Shown piece after piece: positions 6,537-12,438 of a DNA stretch of 12,438 bases. The notes under the pieces are model-generated. The model did not search any database and was not told the DNA's origin. It saw nothing but the letters and a program-made list of their open reading frames with translations. A program made the translations under genes and the position numbers. This DNA comes from CAYSNP01 sp050945855. Its GTDB lineage: Bacteria > Bacillota > Clostridia > Christensenellales > DTU072. The stretch lies in assembly GCA_050945855.1 (NCBI GenBank), contig JBMNTS010000035.1, forward strand, positions 1-12,438, given 5' to 3'. Every line of letters starts with the position of its first letter. The first letter of the stretch is position 1.

Positions 6537-7841
6537 TTACTTTGTAAAAGTCTCTATTCTCTGAATCCACTGGTTTACGGCATCCGCCTCATAGGTCTTG
6601 GGGATATCAAGAGCGGCCTGCTTGGCATCCTTGGACCTCTTGACAATACCCTTCATCCTAAGCAGTAATAAGGGACGCTGCCAGCCTTTTTTAAGTTTAT
6701 CCAGTATGGCCTTTTTATCCAGCTTGATTTCCTGACCTACCGCTCCCGCGCCGAGTTCCTTTTTGCCCAGTATGCCTTTGCCGAACAAGAAGTTAAGCTC
6801 CTTTTGCGTGCAGCCTAACAAAAAGTTTTTCAGTATGTAGATAGATATCATCTTGGAGCCTATCTCGGTAAAATACTTTACCTGATAATCCCAAATATTC
6901 TTTTTATCCCATTTTTTCGCGTTAATGAGGGTGTCGGCCAGCATTTTGCCCGCAATTATCGAATTGGTTATACCGGAGCCGTTCATAGGTATGGGCATGG
7001 ATGCGGAATCTCCTACCAAAGCGAAGTTATTACCCACTATAAGGGGCAGGGTGGACTTGAGCGGAATGTCGCCGGCGTATCCCCCCCTAATCAGCTCATA
7101 ACCTATGCAGGGTTGCGCTTTTCTTAGTTTTTCCAGGGTGTAATCCAGCCTTTCATTATCCAAAGGCTGCACCGCGCCTATTATTATATCCGCAAGCCCC
7201 TCGTTTTCCTTAAACCATGCCAGCCCTTTTATGCCTTCAAACATAAAATAAAAATTAAACCTGTCCGGATTAATGATTTTGGCATTGGGCACCAGATTAT
7301 AATAAGCCCGATATGCCCAGAAAATATCGTTTTCGCCGTAATTGCTTTTGATATTGTAGTCCTGGGGTAAACTTTTGATAAGCGGCGAATACAAGCCGGT
7401 GGCGTCAATCACAAAATCGGCGGCCTTTTCGCCCTGCGCGGTTACGATGCCCGCGACCTTATTGTTTTTGACCAGCGCGCTCAGCACTTCCACGTTAAAA
7501 TGAAAGACCACGCCTTTGTCCAGCGCGTTATCAATCAGATATTTGTATAAAACTTTTCTGTCGATAGAATACTCACGGTGAGAGGGGTCAATGTCAATGG
7601 AAACCTGCGTTTCCAGCGAAGGCGGGAAAAAGGTGGAGTCTTTTCTTACCGTATAATCTTTTTGGTCAACCTTGATGCCCGCATATTCAAAGGTGTTATT
7701 GGCAATCGTATCGTGCCAGTCGTAACCCAGCTCTTCTCTTTTTCTTTTTTCAAAAACCTCTACGCTGTAGCCTTGCTTTGCCAGATACGCCGCAGCGGTA
7801 ATGCCGCCGTGTCCCGCTCCCGCAACAATAATTTTCTTCAT
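6537..7841 (-). CDS. FAD-dependent oxidoreductase, geranylgeranyl-reductase/FixC-like
   Basis: A 434-residue flavoprotein of the p-hydroxybenzoate-hydroxylase-type fold. The dinucleotide motif VAGAGHGGITAAAYL (6-20) ends its second strand with E31 for the FAD ribose. FVIDATG (143-149) and ALVGDSASMPIPMNGSGITNSIIAGK (274-299) are the second and third FAD contacts. The last is characteristic of the geranylgeranyl reductase/FixC branch, which reduces isoprenoid double bonds or takes part in electron transfer. The C-terminal 120 residues are basic and helical and may touch the membrane. No iron-sulfur motif is seen. The ATG has AAAGGAG eight bases upstream and a consensus promoter whose spacer is an exact dyad. 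It is a single-gene unit, downstream of the sulfur redox gene on the same strand. Substrate unknown: reduction of a lipid or quinone-type compound is the family-based guess. Confidence 0.85.
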   Translation of the reverse strand: MKKIIVAGAGHGGITAAAYLAKQGYSVEVFEKRKREELGYDWHDTIANNTFEYAGIKVDQKDYTVRKDSTFFPPSLETQVSIDIDPSHREYSIDRKVLYKYLIDNALDKGVVFHFNVEVLSALVKNNKVAGIVTAQGEKAADFVIDATGLYSPLIKSLPQDYNIKSNYGENDIFWAYRAYYNLVPNAKIINPDRFNFYFMFEGIKGLAWFKENEGLADIIIGAVQPLDNERLDYTLEKLRKAQPCIGYELIRGGYAGDIPLKSTLPLIVGNNFALVGDSASMPIPMNGSGITNSIIAGKMLADTLINAKKWDKKNIWDYQVKYFTEIGSKMISIYILKNFLLGCTQKELNFLFGKGILGKKELGAGAVGQEIKLDKKAILDKLKKGWQRPLLLLRMKGIVKRSKDAKQAALDIPKTYEADAVNQWIQRIETFTK

Positions 7842-7861
7842 AATTTGTTCTCCTTTGGTCT

Positions 7862-7890
7862 AGTATATTATAGCAGGACCTGCTTGTCAA
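7862..7890 (-). promoter_or_regulatory. Promoter of the FAD reductase with a dyad in the spacer
   Basis: Minus strand: perfect TTGACA (7885-7890), 17-base spacer, TATACT (7862-7867), 20 bases before the ATG. The spacer begins directly with AGCAGG-T-CCTGCT (7872-7884), an exact 6-bp-arm palindrome between the two polymerase contacts. This is the position where a repressor would compete with RNA polymerase, or where a MerR-type activator would bend an over-long spacer. Here the spacer has normal length, so repression is the more natural reading. Confidence 0.75.
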
Positions 7891-7972
7891 TAATCAAGCC
7901 GGAAAACAAAGGCGATATGCCCGTGATTTTTAACAAAATGTTTAATTTGCTTTGGCGGACAGATAAAACAGA

Positions 7973-8000
7973 GGTGCCGCGGCGGTAATGCCGCGCCACC
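7973..8000 (-). terminator. GC-rich hairpin behind the sulfur redox gene, probable terminator
   Basis: Arms GGTG-C-CGCGGC (7973-7983) and GCCGCG-C-CACC (7990-8000) pair over 10 bp with one C-C (G-G on the minus strand) mismatch and a 6-base loop. On the minus strand CTCTGTTTTATCTG follows, a weak T tract. It lies 60 bases past the stop of the 813-residue protein and before the FAD reductase promoter, so it probably ends that transcript. Confidence 0.5.
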
Positions 8001-8060
8001 ATTTGCGCCTTGCTTTAACCCGGGAACAGCCCTTAAGCCAAATAAATGAAAAGAGAAAAA

Positions 8061-10502
8061 TTATATGAACAACGTCGTGCCCGCGTTTTCGTTTTTGCTG
8101 ATATAGGTAGCTACGCCGGCGTAATCTATACCCTCAATCAATTCTTCCTTTTTTATACCCATAAGCTCCATGCTCATTGTGCAGGCAATCATCTTTACCC
8201 CCGCCGCCTGCGCGTTTTTAATCATTTGCGGCAGGGAGTCCACGTTTTTCTTTTTCATAATGCCTTTTATCATCGCGCTGCCCATTCCTGCCATATTCAT
8301 TGCGGAAAGGGGCAGCTTGTTCGCGCCGCGGGGCATCATTTTGCCGAACATCTTTTCGATAAAATTCTTCTTGACCTGTACTTTTTCCGCTTTTCTCAGC
8401 GCGTTCAGACCCCAAAAGGTAAAGAACATGGTGACATCTTTGCCCTGAGCGGCCGCGCCCTGGGCTATAATCATGGAAGCCAGCACCTTATCAAGCGCGC
8501 CGCTGAAAACGACTATGGTCGCGTTTTTTTGTTCAGTGGAAGGAGTATGTTTGCCCTTGCCCTTGATTATGTCGGCGAATATCTTTTTGTCCCTGATTTC
8601 CAGTTTTTCTAAGGTGTGTCCGTTGGTATCGCACCAGTTTTCCACGTCGGCGGCAAAGCCGGAATCCGTCGCGATGATACGCACCTTTTCCCCTATGGAT
8701 AACGCCTCCACCGCTCTGTAAGTGGACATCAGCGGTCCCGGGCATTGCAGACCGGTTACATCCACTTCCTTTATTTGAGTTTTTTGCTGAAGGTCGTTTA
8801 CTTCCGGCTGCTTTAACCGTTTTTTGGCTGTGGGCTTGTAATGATACATTTTATAAGTAAGATAACCGCCGGAAAGGTTGTAAAGATTGGTAAAACCGTA
8901 GCCGGACAAAATCCTTATTGCAAGATATGCCCTCAGTCCTACCTGACAGGTAACGTAAACAGGCGCGTCCTTAGCAGAGGGAATCTTGCCGATATTGTTC
9001 CTTAGGGTATCCAATTCCAGATTTATGGAGCCCTCTATATGCCCGTTGGCATACTCTATGGGGGTTCTCACATCTATTAGGCAGCCTCCCGCCTTTACTA
9101 TATCGTCAATCTTGTAATGATACACGGGCTTGTACGCCCCTGCTTCTATATTTTCGCCGATGTAGCCTAGAATATTTACGGGGTCTTTGGCGGAAGAGTA
9201 TGGCGGAGCATAACAAAGCTCCAGGTCGCTTAGGTCAGACACGCTGCCCCCCAGGCGCATTGCGGCGGAAATAACGTCTATACGCTTTTCCGTGCCCTCT
9301 CTGCCTACCGCCTGCGCGCCCAATATCCTGCCCGTATTTTCCTCATATAACAGCTTTAGCGAAATGTTGGAGGAATCGGGATAATAGCTTGCGTGATTGG
9401 CGCGGTGAGCGTGAATCGCCTTGTAAGGGATATTCCTTTCCCTCAACGTCTTTTCGTTTAATCCAACCGAAGCCGCGGTAAGGTCAAACACCTTGACCAC
9501 GCTTGCGCCCGCAATCCTTGCGGGTTTTATCTTAATTCCCGAAAGGTGGTCGGCAAGCAGCCGCCCCTGCCTGTTGGCTCCCCACGCAAGAGGTACGGAG
9601 TGAGGCAATCCGTCTATTGGATTGATGACTTCTATCATATCTCCGATTGCGTAAATATCCGCCTCCGGCTTCCCCTTTTCATTCAATGTATTAAAGGTAT
9701 CCGTTACCTGAAGGTGTCCGCGTTCGCCCGACTTGAGCAAGGCGGAGGAGGCAAGCGTATTTTCGGGAGCAACGCCTATAGCCAATATCGCTATGTCACA
9801 CTCAATCGTCCTGCCGCTTTGCAAAACTACGGTTTTGCCGTTGTCTGAGAAAGCCTCGACTTGCTCTTGCAGCAGAAGCTCGACGCCGTGCGCGCAAAGC
9901 TCCGCATGCACAAACTGCGCCATCTCAAAATCCAATTGCCTCATTACCTGCGGAAGTTTTTCAATCAAACTCACCTCTAAGCCTTTTTCCGTTAAATTCT
10001 CCGCCATTTCCACGCCGATAAAGCCGCCGCCCACCACGACTGCTTTTTTGGCGTTGTTTTGGTCGATGTAGTCCTTAATCGCAAATGTATCCGCAATATT
10101 GCGCAAGGTAAACACGCTCCCTGCGGTATCAAGCCCCCGAATGGGCGGCTTAACGGGTTTTGCGCCGCAGGACAATACCAGCTTGTCGTAATCCTGCTCA
10201 TAAATCGCGCCCGTTTCAAGATTTCTGACCTTAAGTTTTTTGTTCTTCTTATCGACGGCAATTACCTCATTTTTTACGCGGATATCCAGATTGAAGCGTT
10301 TGCCCATCTCTTGGGGCGTCTGAATTATCAGCTTGTCCCTGTCCTTGATTACTCCGCCTATATAATACGGCAAGCCGCAATTGGCATACGATATATACGC
10401 GTCCTTTTCCAAAATGATGATTTCGTGATACTCGGACAATCTCCTTAGGCGCGCGGCAGCCGTCGCTCCGCCCGCGACTCCGCCGACTATTACTATTTTC
10501 AT
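8061..10502 (-). CDS. CoA-disulfide-reductase-type flavoprotein fused to rhodanese, TusA and DsrE domains
   Basis: An 813-residue cytosolic fusion. Residues 1-455 are a pyridine-nucleotide-disulfide oxidoreductase of the CoA-disulfide/NADH persulfide reductase group: FAD motif GGVAGGATAAARL (7-19), redox cysteine C42 in YANCGLPYYIGG, NAD motif VVVGGGFIGVE (155-165), and AIGD (285-288). Residues 460-550 are a rhodanese with DVRTPIEYANGHIEGSIN and active loop CQVGLR (C519). Residues 577-640 are TusA/SirA-like with CPGP (C587). Residues 660-813 are a DsrE/DrsH-like domain with C774 in MIACTMSMELMG. All four cysteines are present, so sulfane sulfur could pass between domains, ending in NADH-dependent reduction to sulfide or handing on to an acceptor. 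This domain order is known in Clostridia; its role in persulfide handling is inferred from Shewanella-type NADH persulfide reductase-rhodanese. ATG with AAGGAG, own promoter, and a hairpin downstream. Confidence 0.93.
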   Translation of the reverse strand: MKIVIVGGVAGGATAAARLRRLSEYHEIIILEKDAYISYANCGLPYYIGGVIKDRDKLIIQTPQEMGKRFNLDIRVKNEVIAVDKKNKKLKVRNLETGAIYEQDYDKLVLSCGAKPVKPPIRGLDTAGSVFTLRNIADTFAIKDYIDQNNAKKAVVVGGGFIGVEMAENLTEKGLEVSLIEKLPQVMRQLDFEMAQFVHAELCAHGVELLLQEQVEAFSDNGKTVVLQSGRTIECDIAILAIGVAPENTLASSALLKSGERGHLQVTDTFNTLNEKGKPEADIYAIGDMIEVINPIDGLPHSVPLAWGANRQGRLLADHLSGIKIKPARIAGASVVKVFDLTAASVGLNEKTLRERNIPYKAIHAHRANHASYYPDSSNISLKLLYEENTGRILGAQAVGREGTEKRIDVISAAMRLGGSVSDLSDLELCYAPPYSSAKDPVNILGYIGENIEAGAYKPVYHYKIDDIVKAGGCLIDVRTPIEYANGHIEGSINLELDTLRNNIGKIPSAKDAPVYVTCQVGLRAYLAIRILSGYGFTNLYNLSGGYLTYKMYHYKPTAKKRLKQPEVNDLQQKTQIKEVDVTGLQCPGPLMSTYRAVEALSIGEKVRIIATDSGFAADVENWCDTNGHTLEKLEIRDKKIFADIIKGKGKHTPSTEQKNATIVVFSGALDKVLASMIIAQGAAAQGKDVTMFFTFWGLNALRKAEKVQVKKNFIEKMFGKMMPRGANKLPLSAMNMAGMGSAMIKGIMKKKNVDSLPQMIKNAQAAGVKMIACTMSMELMGIKKEELIEGIDYAGVATYISKNENAGTTLFI

Positions 10503-10530
10503 AAGAATCTCCTTGAAAATTGTTATCTTA

Positions 10531-10560
10531 ATTATATAGTATTAAAGAATTGGTTTTCAA
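10531..10560 (-). promoter_or_regulatory. Promoter of the four-domain sulfur redox gene
   Basis: Minus strand: TTGAAA (10555-10560), 18-base spacer, perfect TATAAT (10531-10536), about 28 bases before the ATG. An inverted repeat overlaps the -35 box. This promoter shows that the gene need not depend on read-through from the DUF488 gene 115 bases upstream. Confidence 0.75.
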
Positions 10561-10575
10561 TTTCTTTTACCAATT
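10548..10575. promoter_or_regulatory. Inverted repeat over the -35 box, candidate operator
   Basis: Perfect 7-base arms AATTGGT (10548-10554) and ACCAATT (10569-10575) separated by 14 bases that contain the -35 hexamer. Arm centres are 21 bases apart, two helical turns, so a dimeric regulator could grip both from one face and cover the promoter. A sulfur- or redox-sensing repressor would be a natural candidate, but no regulator gene is in the window. Confidence 0.4.
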
Positions 10576-10617
10576 ATTATTGTAAAGTACAGGAATTTTG
10601 CAAAAAAACGCTAAATG

Positions 10618-11166
10618 TTATCCCTCCGCTTTGGGATAAACCGGTTTGGAATCCCTTATTACCGCGGGCGCGCCATACTTGTTTATCTCGTGGTCCCGGG
10701 CGTTGCCGTCGATAATATGCTGGACACGCACCCCTTTGGCTACCAGACTGTTGGATATTATCAGCCTGTGACACTTCCAGGGTACGCTTTCCGCGCACAT
10801 AACGCAGGTTGTCTTTTCCCGCGCTATTTTTATCAGTTTATCCAGCCCCCGCTCGTACTCCTCGGTCAGCGTATAAGCGGAATAATTTCTGAACGCCTCG
10901 TTTTCCCATCCTTCCGTCAATGCCTCGTCCGCGCCTTCCGTTTTGCGCCTGCGCCCGCCCAATTGGGGGATATGAGCATAGCCTATGCCGTTTTCCGCAA
11001 GCCATAATTCCATATTCTCCTTATTGAAATGAGGGTAGCGCCTGCTGCCCGGATAAGAGCGGACGTCGGCGATTACCTTTATTTCGAAAAAATGCAAAAT
11101 GGAAAGGAATTGCTGCTTATCATATGTGGAATGACCTATTGTGTAAAGCTCCGCCTGTTTCTCCAT
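10618..11166 (-). CDS. DUF488 family protein
   Basis: A 182-residue protein with the full set of DUF488 signatures: TIGHST (9-14), DVRSYPGSRRYPHF (34-47), the LGGRRR segment (69-74) and CAESVPWKCHR (124-134), with two cysteines and a histidine that look like a metal or catalytic site. Length is normal for the family. The biochemical role is not settled; the conserved C-A-E...C-H-R block suggests a nucleic-acid-related or metal-dependent activity, which is only inference. The ATG at 11164-11166 lies close to TIGHS as in relatives, but there is no ribosome site in front, and the start codon sits inside one arm of an inverted repeat. It lies 72 bases behind the GlmU-like gene with no convincing terminator or promoter between, so probably both share a transcript. 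Confidence 0.88.
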   Translation of the reverse strand: MEKQAELYTIGHSTYDKQQFLSILHFFEIKVIADVRSYPGSRRYPHFNKENMELWLAENGIGYAHIPQLGGRRRKTEGADEALTEGWENEAFRNYSAYTLTEEYERGLDKLIKIAREKTTCVMCAESVPWKCHRLIISNSLVAKGVRVQHIIDGNARDHEINKYGAPAVIRDSKPVYPKAEG

Positions 11167-11192
11167 ATTATAATCTTGCTTTATTAATATGG
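11163..11192. repeat. Inverted repeat holding the DUF488 start codon
   Basis: Arms CCATATTA (11163-11170) and TAATATGG (11185-11192), 8 bp, perfect, with a 14-base loop. In the mRNA the AUG would lie in the 3' arm of the stem. There is no Shine-Dalgarno-like sequence within 20 bases, which makes this start unusual beside its neighbours. It could be an RNA switch-like stem, a protein-binding site, or chance in AT-rich DNA. Confidence 0.4.
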
Positions 11193-11238
11193 TTTATATA
11201 CGGCTATGTTAAAAATTATCGCCGACAACGCTTATCAG

Positions 11239-12264
11239 TTACGTGTTTCTGGACTTTACGGGGTAGTCGGGCTTGATTACCTCGCGGCTGCGGGCAATGC
11301 AAAAGCTTTTCGCAGGCAAATCCTTGGTAAGCGTGCTTCCTGCCGCTATAAAAGCGTTATCGCCTATTGTAAGCGGGGCTACCAGATTGCAGTTGGCGCC
11401 TATGAACACATTTTTGCCCACCGTCGTTTTATGCTTGTTTTTGCCGTCGTAATTGGCAAAGACGACTCCGCAGCCTATATTAGTGCCCGAGTCCACAAAG
11501 CTGTCACCGATATAAGCCAGATGAGCGGCTTTGACGTTATCGCGCAAGGTGGATTTTTTTATTTCCACATAAGGGCCTACTCTGCAGTTATCCCCGATTA
11601 CCGCGCCCGGCCTCAGACAAGTAAAAGGCCCTATCGTACACGCGCTGCCCACTACGGCGGATTGAGCGAATGCGGAATATAGCTTGCTGTTGTCGCCGAT
11701 TTGGGTATCCATAAGCTCGGTAAATGGGAAAATCTCTACATTGCTCCCGATACGGGTACCGCCTTTTAAGCAAACCATGGGATGAATAATGCTCCCTTCG
11801 CCTATGCTTACGGTGGTATCTATATGCGTGCTTTCCGGATGAATTATAAACACGTTATTATGTGAGAGGCGGTAAAGGGTTTGCTTTTTGAGGTAGTCAT
11901 AGATTGCGCTGATGTCGCTTGCGCATTGCACCCTGATGGCTTTTGGGTCGTTGCATATTACCTCTTTTTCACCGGCGGAACGCAGATTTTTTAGATAGCC
12001 CGCCCCAATCTTAAGCATACTGAAAGGAGAGGAGGTAATCTCAGAGCGCTTTTCCGCCAGAAACCGCATATCGCATAAAGGGGTATCCGTATAAATGAGA
12101 GCCAGAAAATCCGCGCCCTCTTCGCATACGTCATTTGCGTCCGAAATGAGGAGCGCGTCGGGAAAGTTGTATAATGCGTATTCCCTCAGCGGTCTGCCCA
12201 TCAGACATATATCCTGACCGTAAAAAGGGCGGTCGATTATGTATATTTTTATGTCGGCGGCCAA
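11239..12264 (-). CDS. GlmU-like left-handed beta-helix acetyltransferase with degenerate nucleotidyltransferase half
   Basis: The C-terminal two thirds is a hexapeptide-repeat beta-helix close to the acetyltransferase half of GlmU, which makes N-acetylglucosamine 1-phosphate for peptidoglycan. Counting from a GTG at 12273, repeats run from about residue 150. GlmU residues are kept: LRPG (R221), EIKK (239-240), the catalytic-histidine block AAHLAYIGD (H251), NIGCG (N265) and FANYDGKNK. Only about 140 residues stand before it, against about 230 in GlmU, and the GxGTRM nucleotide loop and uridylyl-site residues are absent. LMGRPLREYAL (24-34) and LIYTDTPL (59-66) still resemble the GKPMxxY and GDxPL strands, so this looks like a shrunken transferase domain. 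It is therefore likely acetyltransferase only. Start: GTG at 12271-12273 lies inside the Shine-Dalgarno GAGAGGTGAT, so I prefer the TTG at 12262-12264, eight bases beyond it. Confidence 0.85.
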   Translation of the reverse strand: MAADIKIYIIDRPFYGQDICLMGRPLREYALYNFPDALLISDANDVCEEGADFLALIYTDTPLCDMRFLAEKRSEITSSPFSMLKIGAGYLKNLRSAGEKEVICNDPKAIRVQCASDISAIYDYLKKQTLYRLSHNNVFIIHPESTHIDTTVSIGEGSIIHPMVCLKGGTRIGSNVEIFPFTELMDTQIGDNSKLYSAFAQSAVVGSACTIGPFTCLRPGAVIGDNCRVGPYVEIKKSTLRDNVKAAHLAYIGDSFVDSGTNIGCGVVFANYDGKNKHKTTVGKNVFIGANCNLVAPLTIGDNAFIAAGSTLTKDLPAKSFCIARSREVIKPDYPVKSRNT

Positions 12265-12279
12265 AGTTATCACCTCTCT
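12265..12279 (-). promoter_or_regulatory. Ribosome binding site that decides the GlmU-like start
   Basis: Minus-strand AGAGAGGTGAT (12269-12279) is a near-perfect match to the 16S anti-Shine-Dalgarno complement AGGAGGTGAT. Spacing from AGAGG to the TTG at 12262-12264 is eight bases. The in-frame GTG at 12271-12273 is part of this site and would have no spacing. Confidence 0.65.
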
Positions 12280-12280
12280 A

Positions 12281-12316
12281 TATAAAAAATAAAGCCTAAT
12301 CGCTTGAATTAGGCTT
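12281..12316 (-). terminator. Hairpin with T tract between the upstream gene and the GlmU-like gene
   Basis: Perfect 9-bp stem AAGCCTAAT/ATTAGGCTT (12292-12300, 12308-12316) with a 7-base loop. On the minus strand it is followed by TATTTTTTATATA. It is 33 bases beyond the stop of the right-most gene, where a terminator would stand, yet only a few bases ahead of the ribosome site of the next gene. A TATAAT at 12320-12325 without a good -35 could start a transcript just before the hairpin, which would make it a leader attenuator. Confidence 0.75.
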
Positions 12317-12348
12317 AATATTATATTCTGCGATTGTTTCAGAGGTGA

Positions 12349-12438
12349 TTACAATTTTTTGATTGCGCCCATTACCGCGTTTACGTTAATTTCGCTGGCC
12401 CTTTTGGCAAGCTCCGCAAAACTGAGTCCCGCGTTTTC
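12349..12438 (-). CDS. C-terminal end of an unrecognised gene
   Basis: The minus strand is open from the window edge to a TAA at 12349-12351, giving 29 residues that end ASEINVNAVMGAIKKL. The composition (Ala-rich, alternating charged and hydrophobic) looks like a real amphipathic helix, and the frame ends just before a terminator hairpin, as a gene should. Too little is visible to name a family. Confidence 0.6.
   Translation of the reverse strand, partial: ENAGLSFAELAKRASEINVNAVMGAIKKL

Noticed and set aside
7578..7988. Plus-strand open frame extending into the spacer after the FAD reductase
   Set aside because: Mostly antisense to the FAD-binding N-terminus, and its end crosses a promoter and a hairpin; no ribosome site.
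8046..8612. Plus-strand open frame of about 188 codons
   Set aside because: Antisense to the DsrE/TusA part of the fusion gene, whose domains are certain; aromatic- and His-rich translation typical of a shadow frame.
11193..11238. Promoter or terminator between the GlmU-like and DUF488 genes
   Set aside because: Only AT-rich TATATA-type matches without a -35 at proper distance, and no stable stem followed by a T run.
11206..11682. Plus-strand open frame of about 158 codons
   Set aside because: Antisense to the conserved GlmU-like beta-helix; no family resemblance.
1..12438. CRISPR array, IS element, toxin-antitoxin or phage cassette
   Set aside because: No regularly spaced direct repeats, transposase motifs or terminal inverted repeats were seen on either strand.

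Overview
The window looks like chromosome of an anaerobic, Clostridia-type member of the Bacillota. Pointers are strong AAGGAG-like ribosome sites, compact AT-rich spacers with sigma-A-type promoters, hairpin-plus-T terminators, lipoproteins with short Gram-positive-style signals, and an NADH/FAD-type persulfide enzyme. This placement is inference from style and gene content; there is no rRNA or other phylogenetic marker. Most genes lie on the minus strand; one two-gene operon lies on the plus strand. I saw no IS element, CRISPR array, integrase or phage gene.

Left part (1-4334, minus strand). Transcription runs right to left: a tRNA-Arg(CCT) with its own promoter and terminator, then a 729-residue membrane-anchored PHP-type metallohydrolase with promoter and terminator, then a two-gene operon of an extended SDR NAD-dependent epimerase/dehydratase followed by a CPBP intramembrane protease homologue that is cut by the window edge.

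Middle (4335-6521, plus strand). An untranslated remnant of a Listeria-Bacteroides (InlB B-type) repeat surface protein precedes a promoter and an operon of two lipoproteins: an SGNH/GDSL esterase and a protein of no recognised family. A bidirectional terminator separates it from the converging genes.

Right part (6537-12438, minus strand). From right to left: the last 29 codons of an unrecognised gene, a terminator-like hairpin, a GlmU-like acetyltransferase whose nucleotidyltransferase half is shortened and lacks its signature, a DUF488 gene, an 813-residue four-domain sulfur redox protein (CoA-disulfide-reductase type flavoprotein, rhodanese, TusA, DsrE), and a geranylgeranyl-reductase-like FAD protein. 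The last two each have a good promoter with an inverted repeat on it, suggesting regulated redox or sulfur functions.

Most genes belong to known families. The points of most interest are the degenerate GlmU-like protein, the four-domain sulfur protein with a possible operator, the exact dyad inside the promoter of the FAD reductase, and the two-lipoprotein operon. I did not find a clear-cut new defence or mobile system.
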